From Candidatus Thorarchaeota archaeon MP8T_1 (GTDB taxonomy: Archaea > Asgardarchaeota > Thorarchaeia > Thorarchaeales > Thorarchaeaceae), in assembly GCA_002825465.1 (NCBI GenBank), contig PJER01000021.1, forward strand, positions 1-53,322: a stretch of 53,322 nucleotides of DNA, given 5' to 3'. A program made the position numbers and the translations under genes. Below are positions 38,398 to 47,869 of this stretch, in pieces (within the stretch, counting starts at the first letter, position 1; the number at the start of each line of letters is the position of its first letter). The notes under the pieces are model-generated. The model ran no database searches. It saw only the letters and a program-made list of their open reading frames with translations, and was not told the DNA's origin.

Positions 38398-41082
38398 CTA
38401 GTCTTCATCCTCGTCATCATCAGCACTTTCGAGCTTTGCTCTAATGTGCATCATTGCTGCTTTGTAGACCTCTTTAGCCAGATTTACATCCAACCCGCAG
38501 TTTTGAGAGAATCTATCCCTAGCAAGACCTTTCTGGCTTGCATCAATATCTTTCCTGATCACGTCAGAGATTGATGTATATCCATTATCGTAAAGAACCC
38601 TCGCAGTTTTTCTGGATATTCTACTAGATGGAGCACTATCACCCTTTGCAAGATGCAATTCCAGCAGGTCTGAACTTGCCAGGTCTGCATGAACTCCATA
38701 TTGTATCTGTCTAATGAAAATACTGAAACGTTCTGCTAGGTCTTTCTCTCCTACTGAAGTGAAATAACCGCTTATGCTATGAATAACAGTACTACAAACT
38801 CCTAGTAATGAATCTAAATCTCCTTCATCAAGATTGATTCCCTTAGATTTTTCTCCAGTTTCTTTGATAATTGTGGCAATATCTTCCTCATCAATCCATC
38901 TCTGCAATACTGTAATCTTCGTATCAAGCCGCAATGGAACGAGTTTCAAATACCAATCTTGTGGAGGATCGAGTCCCAGTACATTCAATTCATCCTTTGA
39001 TGGCACTAGTGTTCTAGGTCTAATAGCTTGAGGAAGTTTGAAACTCAACACAACCTCTATGAGCTTTGCTTCATCAATATCTTTTTTCAAATTTGAAAGA
39101 ATCTTCTTAGTTTCCATAAAGTCAATAGGGTCTATTCCTGCTAATATTGCATCACGTGCATCTTTTGATATTTTGAACCCATTTCCACTATCTTCAATCA
39201 TCTTCTCTTTTACAAGCCATTTGAACAGTAAACCAAAGAATTTGTCCATCTGAGCCAAATAATTGGTGTCCATTGTACCCTTGAGGGTTCCTTTGATATA
39301 TTCTAGGAACTTCTTTTTCAAGTCCTCTCGAAGAATGGGTTTTCCTTTGATCATATTTCTTACAAGTACACTCACAGCAAGACTTGGATAGATCGGTCCA
39401 GGATTCAGAGGTGCAAGCGGTTTGTGTAATAACGTATCCTGCATGACTTGGATATCCGGGAACACTCTTGATGGTCCTTCAAAGACAATGTATATTCTCC
39501 CACCAAATTGACCAAGATGATACTCGCCTATTCTACCAGCAATCTGTAGATATCGAGATCTAGTTATCAGGAAATACATGTTGGGGTCTAAAATCACTAC
39601 AACACAGTCGAAAGGCAAGCTCATTCCAGAAGTTATTCCAGTGGTTGATACAACCATCCGCACCACTCTTTCTTTGATTGCCTGCTCTAATCTCTGACGC
39701 ACTCCGGCATCCAAACCCGAATGATGGAATGCAACTCCCCCTTGAAGATAGTTGGAAAGGCTATTGCTGAGCGGTAGACTCTCTCCGGCTCCAATAATCT
39801 GTTTTATCATCTCTTCTTTGATAGGTCTTGGGTGGCTTCTAGAAAGACTTCTTGCAAGGGATTGAGCTCCATATCGAGAGCCAACAACAATAAGGATTGA
39901 TTTCTCATCATAACTCCCTAGATGATCCATAATCGCATCCAATGGATCAATTTGCTTTACTACACTCCTTTGTGTGCCATCACTGCTCTCTATTAGTATC
40001 TCTTGTTCCTTCTCTGAAACAATGAATTCATCTGGAGTAAGTCTAACGTCTGGTCGAAATATCAATGCATCCAGCCAATCAGTTATTTTCTCACTATTTC
40101 CAAATCTCGAAGATAATGTGAGTATCTGTGAACTCCCTTTGAGTAATGATATGATAAGGTCAAGTTTTACGCTTCTATCAGTGCCGATGTTCTGTGCCTC
40201 AATTTCTTGTTGGAACGAATCAAGTTCTGTTAGTTCATCTATCACTGATAATCCAATATTCTCAGTCCATTTCTTCCTCTGAAGTAAGGCTGTAGCAAAT
40301 GTTTCATACATCACTACCATAAAATTAGCCTTTTCTAGCTCCGCGTCTGTGGCATGAGAAATACCATCATGACGCACTACTGAGTATCCTAAATCATTCA
40401 ACAGATTGCCATATTCATCTATTATCTGTCTACTGAGAGATGTGTAGGGACTGAGATACAGGCATCGTTTTCCCTCTTGCAGTTTGAGCAATACTGAAAT
40501 CATAGCGAGAAATGTTTTACCTGATCCTGGGGGCATTTGAATTACAAGATTTTTATCAATGTTCCCGAATTCCCGAACAAATTTCTTCTGAGCTGGAAGT
40601 AGACTCACGAAATTCTTGTGTTTCAATAGTGTTTGTGCAGCCTTCTGAACTTCTGTACCAGCACCAATAGGACCACCAAGTTGCCCTACTGAGGCTAAAG
40701 CAAGTCTTCCTTCATGAGTAATCATAAATCCTCGTTGCTTGCGTCCCCTATCACCCGAGGATATAACAAATCCCACCTTTACTAGCTTGTTCATAGTTTC
40801 ATAGATAGTTCCACCAGACATCAATCCCTGACGTTTTTCCTCATAATTTGCTTCTTCCTGGGTCTTTTCTCCGGTTTGACTTGCTTTGGGTTTGATAATA
40901 TTGTCAAGAGCAAGTAATCCTTCAACTATACTATCCCAACCTAGGGTAGGAACCATATCTCCAGTCTGAGGGTTCAATACCTGCAGAATCTCGATTGCAT
41001 GTCGATTGCTCAAAGCCTTTAGCTGATTTCGCAAACGAGACTGTGCATCTTCCTCCTTTTTACGCGCTGGCATCTTGCTCAC
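38398..41082 (-). CDS. Superfamily 2 DEAD/DEAH-type helicase fused to N-terminal winged helix
   Basis: 894 aa. Residues 15-140 form a PadR/ArsR-like winged helix (LKALSNRHAIEILQVLNP ... TIYETMNKLVKVGFVISS ... GFMITHEGRLALA). The helicase core has Walker A MPPGSGKT (183-190), motif II DELT (282-285) in place of DExH/DEAD, motif III-like LTLSSRF, motif V region STTGITSGMSLPFDCVV and motif VI LQIAGRIGEY. About 330 C-terminal residues are helical and include a possible HhH (KTARVLYDNGYTSISDVIRK). It resembles Hel308/Ski2-class enzymes but with atypical motif II and VI. Role in DNA or RNA unwinding is inferred; the HTH suggests DNA. Confidence 0.85.
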   Translation of the reverse strand: MSKMPARKKEEDAQSRLRNQLKALSNRHAIEILQVLNPQTGDMVPTLGWDSIVEGLLALDNIIKPKASQTGEKTQEEANYEEKRQGLMSGGTIYETMNKLVKVGFVISSGDRGRKQRGFMITHEGRLALASVGQLGGPIGAGTEVQKAAQTLLKHKNFVSLLPAQKKFVREFGNIDKNLVIQMPPGSGKTFLAMISVLLKLQEGKRCLYLSPYTSLSRQIIDEYGNLLNDLGYSVVRHDGISHATDAELEKANFMVVMYETFATALLQRKKWTENIGLSVIDELTELDSFQQEIEAQNIGTDRSVKLDLIISLLKGSSQILTLSSRFGNSEKITDWLDALIFRPDVRLTPDEFIVSEKEQEILIESSDGTQRSVVKQIDPLDAIMDHLGSYDEKSILIVVGSRYGAQSLARSLSRSHPRPIKEEMIKQIIGAGESLPLSNSLSNYLQGGVAFHHSGLDAGVRQRLEQAIKERVVRMVVSTTGITSGMSLPFDCVVVILDPNMYFLITRSRYLQIAGRIGEYHLGQFGGRIYIVFEGPSRVFPDIQVMQDTLLHKPLAPLNPGPIYPSLAVSVLVRNMIKGKPILREDLKKKFLEYIKGTLKGTMDTNYLAQMDKFFGLLFKWLVKEKMIEDSGNGFKISKDARDAILAGIDPIDFMETKKILSNLKKDIDEAKLIEVVLSFKLPQAIRPRTLVPSKDELNVLGLDPPQDWYLKLVPLRLDTKITVLQRWIDEEDIATIIKETGEKSKGINLDEGDLDSLLGVCSTVIHSISGYFTSVGEKDLAERFSIFIRQIQYGVHADLASSDLLELHLAKGDSAPSSRISRKTARVLYDNGYTSISDVIRKDIDASQKGLARDRFSQNCGLDVNLAKEVYKAAMMHIRAKLESADDDEDED

Positions 41083-41195
41083 TTATCAATGACTGCTCCA
41101 TGTGATAAAGATTGGCTCGTGGGTCAGGTTTTATAATACTCGGTCTTTTCTTTATACGAACTTTTCTATTTCTTGGATAATAGAGGTGACTCATG

Positions 41196-41594
41196 ATGAG
41201 GTCTATCTTTAGACGAAAGCAAAATGATGATGATACCGAAGAAATCAGCACAAAACGTTCTATTCCCAGTCTCGGGCTTTTCTCACCAGCTACTGAATCA
41301 ACTCAAGCTGATCCTGTTAGAGAGCTTAAGAAATTACGCGATTTAGAAGAAATATTTGTTAAATCCAAGAAACTCGAGTCCCTTGCAGATGTTCCGTATG
41401 TTGTTGAACAAATCAAAGAAGGTAATATTCTCCTACTGGATATTTCTCGACTGAATGATGGAAATGATCAAACCCATCTTGAATTGCGTCGAATAATTGA
41501 GCGAATTCGCGGTGCAACTAAGGGATACCAAGCAGACATTGCATTAGTTAATGATGGGTGTATGATAGTTACTCCATCATTTGTCAAATTATAG
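41196..41594 (+). CDS. sepF: SepF-like cell division protein
   Basis: 132 aa from ATG 41196 (GAGGTGA 6 nt upstream; ATG 41193 also possible). A basic, potentially amphipathic N-terminus (MRSIFRRKQN) could bind membrane. A variable linker follows, then the SepF core: ADVPYVVEQIKEGNILLLDI, then LELRRIIERIRGATKGYQAD, then IALVNDGCMIVTPSFVKL. SepF anchors FtsZ to the membrane in many archaea. ftsZ is not in this window. Converges on the aCPSF1 gene (6 nt between stops). Confidence 0.88.
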   Translation: MRSIFRRKQNDDDTEEISTKRSIPSLGLFSPATESTQADPVRELKKLRDLEEIFVKSKKLESLADVPYVVEQIKEGNILLLDISRLNDGNDQTHLELRRIIERIRGATKGYQADIALVNDGCMIVTPSFVKL

Positions 41595-41600
41595 TGAGAT

Positions 41601-43514
41601 CTATCTTAATTTGATATTTTCAGTTACCATAGGTGCCTTAGTTTCAATATTTAGGGCCTTGTGAATGGTGGATGCCAATCCAACCGTTTTTGATGCTTCA
41701 CCATGTGCACACAGTATTTTCTCAGGAACTGGATTGAGACGTTTCACAAAGTTGAGAATTTGCTTCCTATCCGAGTGACCCGAGAACCCTTCAACAGTTG
41801 TTACTTCCATGTTCACAGGAATGACTGTTGTCTGTCCCTCTCTATTTCGCATACTCACTTCTTTCCAGCCTTTTTGTATACGCCTACCAAGTGTATTCTC
41901 ACCTTGATAGCTGACGAATGTGAGATTGTTCTTCTCATCTGGAGCTAGTAGTCTGAAGTAGTCAACACTGGGTCCTCCAGCTAGCATTCCTGAAGTGGCC
42001 ATGATGATGCATGGCTCTCCCTCGACAATCTCCTCTCGCTGTTCGGGGTTATCAACTTGAACGAATATTTCTGACAAGAAGGGATTCACACCTTGGTGGA
42101 ATATCATTTCACGTATCTTCTTGCTAAGAGCTTCAGGATGAGTTGTATGAATTGCTGTAGCTTGGGCAATCATCCCTTCGATGTATACGGGAACTTTTGG
42201 TATTCTTTCCTTTGACACTAGGTCTTCGATTACAAGCATGATTTCTTGTGCACGACCCACAGCGAGTACAGGAATCAGTACCTTCCCGCCACGTTCTAAG
42301 GTCCTTTTGAGAATCCCTGCAAACTTTTTCTCAACCTCTTGTCTTGGGGGCATCTTATCTGTCGGGTGTCCATATGTACTTTCAAGGATCATAGTTTCAA
42401 GACGTGGGAATGTAAATGTGGCTGGTTCGAGTAATCTACTTCTTCCAAATTTGAAGTCGCCAGTATATGCCATGTTATACTGACCATCACCAATATGGAA
42501 GTGCACTATGGCTGAGCCGAGAATGTGTCCTGCATTATGCATTGTGAGTCTAACATCTGGTGCGATGTCAGTCACTTCTCCGTAATTCAATGGTATAGTG
42601 TGAAGGATTGTTTCTTTTACATCACGGTCTCTGTATGGTCTAAGCTTGCCCTCACGCTCAGCAACTTCAAGATAGTCTAGCTGTAGTAGTGTTGCAAGAT
42701 TGAGAGTTGGCGCAGTCATATATACTGGTCCACGATAACCATACTTGAATAAGAATGGAACCATTCCACAATGGTCTAAATGAGCATGAGTAATTACAAC
42801 AGCATCCAGTTTATCGATACTGAATTCAGGCATGTCCAATCTCGGAAAAGCCTTACTTGGAGCTCCGACATTGACACCGCAATCAATTAGGATATTGCTC
42901 TCTGAAGTCTGCAGGAACATGCAAGACCTGCCCACCTCACGAAAACCTCCCATCGCTGTTAATCGAATCCAACCATTATTCATTAATGGAGCTCTGTGAA
43001 TCCGTCTTCCGATTTCTCGGAATGATTTGTTGCGAGTTGCTGCCTCTGATTGTATAATGTATCTGATTTGTTTGATGAGTTTACTCTCAATTGGTGGAGT
43101 CCTCATGACATTAGGACGCCAAAATGTCTGACGTGTGATCTCACGTAGTGTAGTACCACTCCTGCCAATGACAAGACCTGGCTTCTGAGCCTCAATAATG
43201 ACTTCTCCTCTTGAGATATCAAAATCAATTGATGTGATCATTGCTTCTTCAGGAACTAGTTCACGTACAGTCTTCTCTGCTTCCTCATGGGTCAAACGGA
43301 CGTCTGGTGCTGACCTCACTACTATACGTTTACGCATCTTACGGGCAAGTGCTTTTATCCTGTCTCCATCATCCAGCAGTATCTTCGGTGCCTTTGAGTA
43401 AATAGCAATCTCAGGTCCCTCGTATTCAACAGCGCTGACAGCAGCTGATCGTGGAAGTGCCTTTTTGACTACCTCTCTAATATCTACAAATTCTTGTTCA
43501 TCATTGCTCTGCAT
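41601..43514 (-). CDS. KH-domain beta-CASP ribonuclease aCPSF1
   Basis: 637 aa, the usual length. The N-terminal about 145 residues hold two KH-type domains (VIEAQKPGLVIGRSGTTLRE). The metallo-beta-lactamase core carries HAHLDHCGMVPFL (motif 2), HAGHILGSA (motif 3) and YTGDFKFG (motif 4). The beta-CASP region includes LESTYGHPTD, VLIPVLAVGRAQEI and a closing FSGHSDRKQI. aCPSF1 is the archaeal homolog of CPSF73; it cleaves 3' ends at U-rich sites and terminates transcription genome-wide. Directly downstream of the proteasome gene on the same strand. Confidence 0.95.
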   Translation of the reverse strand: MQSNDEQEFVDIREVVKKALPRSAAVSAVEYEGPEIAIYSKAPKILLDDGDRIKALARKMRKRIVVRSAPDVRLTHEEAEKTVRELVPEEAMITSIDFDISRGEVIIEAQKPGLVIGRSGTTLREITRQTFWRPNVMRTPPIESKLIKQIRYIIQSEAATRNKSFREIGRRIHRAPLMNNGWIRLTAMGGFREVGRSCMFLQTSESNILIDCGVNVGAPSKAFPRLDMPEFSIDKLDAVVITHAHLDHCGMVPFLFKYGYRGPVYMTAPTLNLATLLQLDYLEVAEREGKLRPYRDRDVKETILHTIPLNYGEVTDIAPDVRLTMHNAGHILGSAIVHFHIGDGQYNMAYTGDFKFGRSRLLEPATFTFPRLETMILESTYGHPTDKMPPRQEVEKKFAGILKRTLERGGKVLIPVLAVGRAQEIMLVIEDLVSKERIPKVPVYIEGMIAQATAIHTTHPEALSKKIREMIFHQGVNPFLSEIFVQVDNPEQREEIVEGEPCIIMATSGMLAGGPSVDYFRLLAPDEKNNLTFVSYQGENTLGRRIQKGWKEVSMRNREGQTTVIPVNMEVTTVEGFSGHSDRKQILNFVKRLNPVPEKILCAHGEASKTVGLASTIHKALNIETKAPMVTENIKLR

Positions 43515-43642
43515 GGATAATCACATCACAATTGTTTGGCCATTAAATGCCCTAAATGGCCTGTTATTAGACTTCGATATTTGAATATACGAAGTTAACA
43601 GTGCGGCATGTAATCATGCCATTAGTGTAAGAACCACTGTCA

Positions 43643-44281
43643 CTATTGTCCTTTCCAAATCTTCATGATGGTATCTTTAGGAACTTCCTGATACCCATCC
43701 TTGTCAATCACACTAACTAGGATTGAATTGCCAGAAGCGGCATCTCTCTCAATAGCTGCTGCGACTGCACGAACACCAAGTTCGATTGCTTTCTTCTTAG
43801 GAAGATCTTCTTTGTATTCTGACTCAAGAACGCCCAATGCGACTGGAGAACCAGAACCTGTAGAAACGAACTTGTCAGGAATGACGCTACCCACAAAGTC
43901 TGTATAATAGACCTGTGCGCCTTCATCATCGAATCCTCCCACGACACATGCTAACATGTAACCGCCACGACCTTGGAACATGATGTTACTTAGAAGACGG
44001 GTTAATGCCTTGACACGCATCGGTCTTCCTCTCTGTATCTCAAAGAGTTTTGCCTCTGCTGCCAAGAGATCCATGATTGCCTGTGCATCTGCAACAGAGC
44101 CTGCAATAGTCGCACCTATTCGGTCAGTGACTTTATAGATTTTCTTTGCAGTCTTGTTTGCTATCAGAAATCCCATTGTAGCTCTCTGATCGCTGGCTAA
44201 GATCACACAATCTTTAGCAATCAAGCCAACAGTTGTTGTTCCAGTCTTTAGTTCTGCTGGGGGTCGCATCTCCGGTTCCAT
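43643..44281 (-). CDS. psmB: Proteasome beta subunit
   Basis: 212 aa. A 14-residue propeptide (MEPEMRPPAELKTG) precedes the catalytic Thr of TTTVGLIAKD, where autocatalytic cleavage should occur. ILASDQRATMG carries the Asp and Arg and is followed by the Lys of NKTAKKIY. GSGSPVALGVLE and AIERDAASGN are further family signatures. Forms the inner rings of the 20S proteasome, cleaving unfolded proteins fed by PAN or Cdc48. The alpha subunit is not in this window. Confidence 0.95.
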   Translation of the reverse strand: MEPEMRPPAELKTGTTTVGLIAKDCVILASDQRATMGFLIANKTAKKIYKVTDRIGATIAGSVADAQAIMDLLAAEAKLFEIQRGRPMRVKALTRLLSNIMFQGRGGYMLACVVGGFDDEGAQVYYTDFVGSVIPDKFVSTGSGSPVALGVLESEYKEDLPKKKAIELGVRAVAAAIERDAASGNSILVSVIDKDGYQEVPKDTIMKIWKGQ

Positions 44282-44331
44282 TGTTTATTGACTCCATCTA
44301 AGAAATGAATCGTAGAGAACAAGTGACATTC

Positions 44332-44347
44332 CTCCCCTTCTGGGGAG
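44332..44347. promoter_or_regulatory. Perfect hairpin upstream of psmB
   Basis: CTCCCC-TTCT-GGGGAG, six G/C-rich pairs and a tetraloop, about 50 nt before the psmB start and about 45 nt after the FKBP stop. No T-run follows on the minus strand, so it may be a leader or mRNA processing element rather than a terminator. Confidence 0.4.
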
Positions 44348-44393
44348 TGTTATTAAGGTTTTCTCAGTGAACATAGACTGATATTTGTGTCTA

Positions 44394-45236
44394 TCAAGTT
44401 GTGTTCTCTTTTGGTGGTTCTGGCCGTTTGAATGAAGTAAGTATCTTGACTTCCTGAATACTCTCATCTGCCTTGAGAATATCACCTGCAATACCAATCT
44501 CACCATATTGTATGTTCTCTATATACCTCGTTTCCTGAGGTAGTTCGACAGTGACTATGTTCTTTGTCCTTGTGATACTGTATCTATCTTCTGGAATTCC
44601 TGGAATTCTACGAAGCAATACAGCTTTGAGCTTCTCTGTGGGATCAGAAACTATCTCTCTGACAATCACATCATAGACAAGGGTCTTTCCTGCAAATGGA
44701 CTATTGAAATCAACACGTACAGTACGACCTAAATCAGCTGTCACGACACCTCGTTCATTACCAAATTTGATCTCTTCGCCTTTGTATCCTCGATTTCCGT
44801 GTTTGGCAAGTTTGACTTTGGCAATCTTCTTGACCTTGGATGGATCTCTGACACCTGCACCTCTCTCTGGGGGTACTTCAATAGTCTTTGAGTCTCCAAC
44901 CTTCATGCCAACAAGCTGTTCTTCCACCGCAGCAAGTAACCAATTCCATCCAACGACTACCAATGCTGGTTCATATCTATCGTTCTCTTTGAAGAGACCT
45001 TCTTCTTTTGCAACCTCTAAATGAGTTGTATCAAAGATAATCCCTTCATCTTTTGTACTGCTTGTATAATCAAGATAGACCATGCTCTTCTCTTTGACTT
45101 CTGTTTCAACCGTTGAAGCCGCTTTCTTTGAAGTGCTCTTCTTGGTCGTCTTCTTTTCAGTAGTCTTCTTTGCAGCAGGTTTTGCTTTTGACACAGCCTT
45201 AGCTGCAGTCTTTTTGGTGGTTTTCTTTTCCGACAT
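44394..45236 (-). CDS. FKBP-type peptidyl-prolyl isomerase with Lys-rich N-terminal tail
   Basis: 280 aa. Residues 1-47 are almost only Lys, Ala, Thr and Ser (repeats like KKTAAKAVSKAKPAAKKTTE), like a histone H1 tail. Residues 50-200 are an archaeal long-type FKBP: VYLDYTSSTKDEGIIFDTTH, GMKVGDSKTIEVPPERGAG, an inserted IF/chaperone domain, and VRVDFNSPFAGKTLVYDVIV. About 70 further C-terminal residues form an extra alpha/beta domain. It catalyses prolyl cis-trans isomerisation and acts as a foldase; the basic tail may direct it to nucleic acid or ribosomes. The tail is in the same frame and has no alternative start. Confidence 0.9.
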   Translation of the reverse strand: MSEKKTTKKTAAKAVSKAKPAAKKTTEKKTTKKSTSKKAASTVETEVKEKSMVYLDYTSSTKDEGIIFDTTHLEVAKEEGLFKENDRYEPALVVVGWNWLLAAVEEQLVGMKVGDSKTIEVPPERGAGVRDPSKVKKIAKVKLAKHGNRGYKGEEIKFGNERGVVTADLGRTVRVDFNSPFAGKTLVYDVIVREIVSDPTEKLKAVLLRRIPGIPEDRYSITRTKNIVTVELPQETRYIENIQYGEIGIAGDILKADESIQEVKILTSFKRPEPPKENTT

Positions 45237-45288
45237 GGCCAGTTCCCTCGTGGTCTCCTGGTTGCTTTCAAGCAGCTCAACCGGAGTG

Positions 45289-45894
45289 TTATAAAACGGT
45301 TTCCTTATGTCCTTCGAAGATACCTTTCAGCACTTGTATCTTTTCAAAGAACAATGAAGTTTCATTGACCTTCTCGACTCTGAAATTACAAGCCTTGAAG
45401 CCTCTTTTTATTGCCTTGATATTCTCAAGAGTTGAAACCACGACATAGAGTCTTCCCCCTTCAACAAGGAATGATGATGCCTCTTTTACAAATTGTTCAG
45501 TAAGTTCTGAACCATCTTTTCCTCCCACAAGAGCATGGTCCATCTCTGTCCTCATGTCATCTTCTGGTAGATATGGTGGATTGAACATTATCATACTAAA
45601 TTTTGTGGAATTTGATAGGCATCTGAATAAATCGGATTGGATGACTGATACATTACTACCTAGATTATTCCGTCTGAGATTTAGAATTGTATTCCTTACC
45701 GCTAGATGTGAGATATCCACACTAACCACTCGTCGAGCCTTAGAAGCTGCAATAAGTGTTGCAAGACCAGCTCCACAACCAACATCAAGAACAATATCAT
45801 TGGGTTCAATAACAATGGCATCCAGAAGGAGGTACGAATCAGCAGCAGGTGAGTACACTCCATCTAAGACATCTATTTTGAATGACTCGCTCAC
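45289..45894 (-). CDS. HemK/PrmC-like N5-glutamine methyltransferase, Mtq2 type
   Basis: 201 aa. Motif I ILDVGCGAGLATLI-type (VLDVGCGAGLATLIAASKA), then VVSVDISHLAV, and the catalytic FNPPYLPEDD. The NPPY motif methylates the amide of Gln. This short form without the bacterial N-terminal domain is the archaeal/eukaryal Mtq2 (HEMK2) type, which modifies the GGQ loop of release factor aRF1 and works with Trm112. It follows rsmA with a 2-nt gap. Confidence 0.88.
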   Translation of the reverse strand: MSESFKIDVLDGVYSPAADSYLLLDAIVIEPNDIVLDVGCGAGLATLIAASKARRVVSVDISHLAVRNTILNLRRNNLGSNVSVIQSDLFRCLSNSTKFSMIMFNPPYLPEDDMRTEMDHALVGGKDGSELTEQFVKEASSFLVEGGRLYVVVSTLENIKAIKRGFKACNFRVEKVNETSLFFEKIQVLKGIFEGHKETVL

Positions 45895-45896
45895 AT

Positions 45897-46769
45897 TCAG
45901 TTCCCTCTCGGATCAGGAATTTTTCCGTTACTAACAAGCAGTAGAATGATATCTGCTAACTTTACCAGACTCGCAATAGGGATTGTTCTCAGCCTATCAT
46001 CTCCCTTTGGTTCTTCTTGACATAATTCCAATACAAAGTCAACAAGGCTCTTATCCACTTTCAGATTACGAAACCAGATTCCCAACGCTTTTCTCAGATG
46101 TTTATTTGGATAAGAAAAGATACCATTTGTCATCCAGAAGAATACCTCATCATCCTGAGCTCTAGGAATCCTTGCAGAACGTTTCACTTTAACAACAACA
46201 GAATCTACAGCTGGTACTGGATAGAACCTATTCGCTGGAACATCCAATATATGTTCAACCTCCGCCTGATATCCAATATTTACAGAAAGACGCGAGTATT
46301 CCGGAGAACCTGGTGTTGCTTGTAATCTCTGAGCAAACTCTTTTTGATACATCAAAATTGCTTGTTCAAATTCCAATTCTCGTAGTATTCTGAAAGTAAT
46401 CTCTGAAGATATGCTGTAAGGAAGATTTGATACCACCTTGGTCACTTCTGGTAGTGGCACTTCAAGAGCATTGCCTTCGATGATAGTTACATTCTCATGA
46501 TTGACAAATCTATCTCTGAGGGCTTGTGCAAGACCTGGGTCTAATTCGATTACATAGACATGTTTTCCTTCCTGAACAAGCTGCTCAGTAAGAATGCCTA
46601 ATCCCCCTCCAATCTCTAAGATGGTGTCTTCTTTGGTTATTTCTGCTGCATTAATAATATCACGCACAATCTGCGGACTCTTGAGAAAACTTTGTCCATG
46701 CTTCTTTGTGGGTCGTACATTGTATTTCTTTAGAGTTGCACGGATTTGATCGTCTGACAGAAAACTCAC
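45897..46769 (-). CDS. rsmA: 16S rRNA dimethyladenosine transferase RsmA/KsgA (Dim1)
   Basis: 290 aa. KKHGQSFLKSPQIVRDII, motif I ILEIGGGLGILTEQL, YVIELDPGLAQALRDRF, and the catalytic NLPYSISSEITFRIL are the family hallmarks. RFYPVPAVDSVVVKV marks the end of the fold. Dimethylates two adjacent adenosines in helix 45 of 16S rRNA late in small-subunit assembly. Between DUF655 and hemK-like genes in the standard archaeal order. Confidence 0.95.
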   Translation of the reverse strand: MSFLSDDQIRATLKKYNVRPTKKHGQSFLKSPQIVRDIINAAEITKEDTILEIGGGLGILTEQLVQEGKHVYVIELDPGLAQALRDRFVNHENVTIIEGNALEVPLPEVTKVVSNLPYSISSEITFRILRELEFEQAILMYQKEFAQRLQATPGSPEYSRLSVNIGYQAEVEHILDVPANRFYPVPAVDSVVVKVKRSARIPRAQDDEVFFWMTNGIFSYPNKHLRKALGIWFRNLKVDKSLVDFVLELCQEEPKGDDRLRTIPIASLVKLADIILLLVSNGKIPDPRGN

Positions 46770-46783
46770 CTGTTGAAACAGAT

Positions 46784-47407
46784 TTACCTTCTGGGAGGAC
46801 GTGGTCTCTCTCTCTCGCGGTCTCTTTCGTCTTCATCACGTTTTGGTGGCCGTACAAACAACCAACGTTTGACATCCTCTTTGAGCTCATCAATAATCCT
46901 AGCAGTCATGACTTTCTTTGGATTCTGAAGCTTTGTTCGAGCAGCAATATCATCGAAACTTTTGAACGGCTCTCTCTTCCTCTCTTCTAATATGGCCCAC
47001 ATCAATGTCTGTCCTATTCCTGGCAGCAATTGAAGAGAGTGCATTCTTGTTGTAATTGGGGCGGCTTCGTTGAAGAACTGAACAAACTTGTGCTCATGTT
47101 TTGTTACAATCATCTCTATCACAAGAGGTAATTCAGTAACGCTTTCCGGCACAAGATCCTCATAGAAAATTCTTCTCTTCACATGATCAATTTTGCTCTT
47201 TGAATTGCGGTCAATGGAAACACGCTCTTGAGGATGTACCTTAACCCCTTTTTGCGGCAACATCTCAAGTAGGGTAAAATATGACTCTCCTATGCCCTGT
47301 ATCAATGTATCTCCGCGAGGTCGAGAATCACGAAGGAACTCTTTCGGAGGGACAACTGATAAGACGTAAGCGTGTGTCTCAAACTGCCTGTTTTGTTGTC
47401 CTTCCAT
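46784..47407 (-). CDS. DUF655 family putative nucleic-acid-binding protein
   Basis: 207 aa. Contains HAYVLSVVPP near the N-terminus, then IGESYFTLLEMLPQKGVKVH and the HhH-like segment LQLLPGIGQTLMWAILEERK with FKSFDDIAARTKLQNPKKV. The C-terminus is extremely Arg/Glu/Asp/Pro rich (ERDRERERPRPPRR). DUF655 is universal in archaea and encoded with rpoF and rsmA. It combines an OB-like barrel and HhH and probably binds RNA. Role inferred as ribosome or tRNA maturation. Confidence 0.92.
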   Translation of the reverse strand: MEGQQNRQFETHAYVLSVVPPKEFLRDSRPRGDTLIQGIGESYFTLLEMLPQKGVKVHPQERVSIDRNSKSKIDHVKRRIFYEDLVPESVTELPLVIEMIVTKHEHKFVQFFNEAAPITTRMHSLQLLPGIGQTLMWAILEERKREPFKSFDDIAARTKLQNPKKVMTARIIDELKEDVKRWLFVRPPKRDEDERDRERERPRPPRR

Positions 47408-47520
47408 TCGCTTTCACTTCCAGTTCTACTCGAGCACATTGTAGTATTGATTGTCGGGTAATGATAAAAACTAATCGGAGTACGAACGATTAGAGTCGTT
47501 CTTTAGATTATCAAGATGGA

Positions 47521-47859
47521 TTATTTTGACCTCTTACTGACAATAAGATCAACAATCTCAATGATTTGTTCCTCAGTCAAATTTGATGATCGTGCATCAA
47601 GAATGGTTTTCATCTCTTCAGGATTAGTAGGCGCAATATTCACGACTTGAACAGCTTGCGCTCTAGTTAGATTGTAGTCTTTCATCAACTTCTCAACCAT
47701 TTTTGTAGAAACAGCAGGAGCCATTTTCGAGAAGGTTGATGCATGTTCAAGTGTAATTGACTGCTGAAAAGATAGTTCTCCTTCCTTTCCTCTCTGAGTC
47801 AGTACTTTCTTGACCTGTGGAAGGGTAATTTCCTCTTCGCTGATAATCTCCTTAGGCAT
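47521..47859 (-). CDS. rpo4: RNA polymerase subunit Rpo4 (RpoF)
   Basis: 112 aa from ATG 47859 with GAGGGAAT upstream; the longer frame overlaps rpl21e and is rejected. EEEITLPQVKKVLTQRGKEG and the HRDC-like LMKDYNLTRAQAVQVVNIAP, then EEMKTILDARSSNLTEEQII, are standard Rpo4. Pairs with Rpo7 to form the stalk of archaeal RNA polymerase. 10 nt after rpl21e. Confidence 0.93.
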   Translation of the reverse strand: MPKEIISEEEITLPQVKKVLTQRGKEGELSFQQSITLEHASTFSKMAPAVSTKMVEKLMKDYNLTRAQAVQVVNIAPTNPEEMKTILDARSSNLTEEQIIEIVDLIVSKRSK

Positions 47860-47869
47860 ATTAATTCCC

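Noticed and set aside
43701..43947. Long open frames antisense to, or in other frames of, psmB, FKBP and aCPSF1
   Set aside because: They are shadows of strongly conserved genes, with Ser/Leu-rich translations and no ribosome sites.
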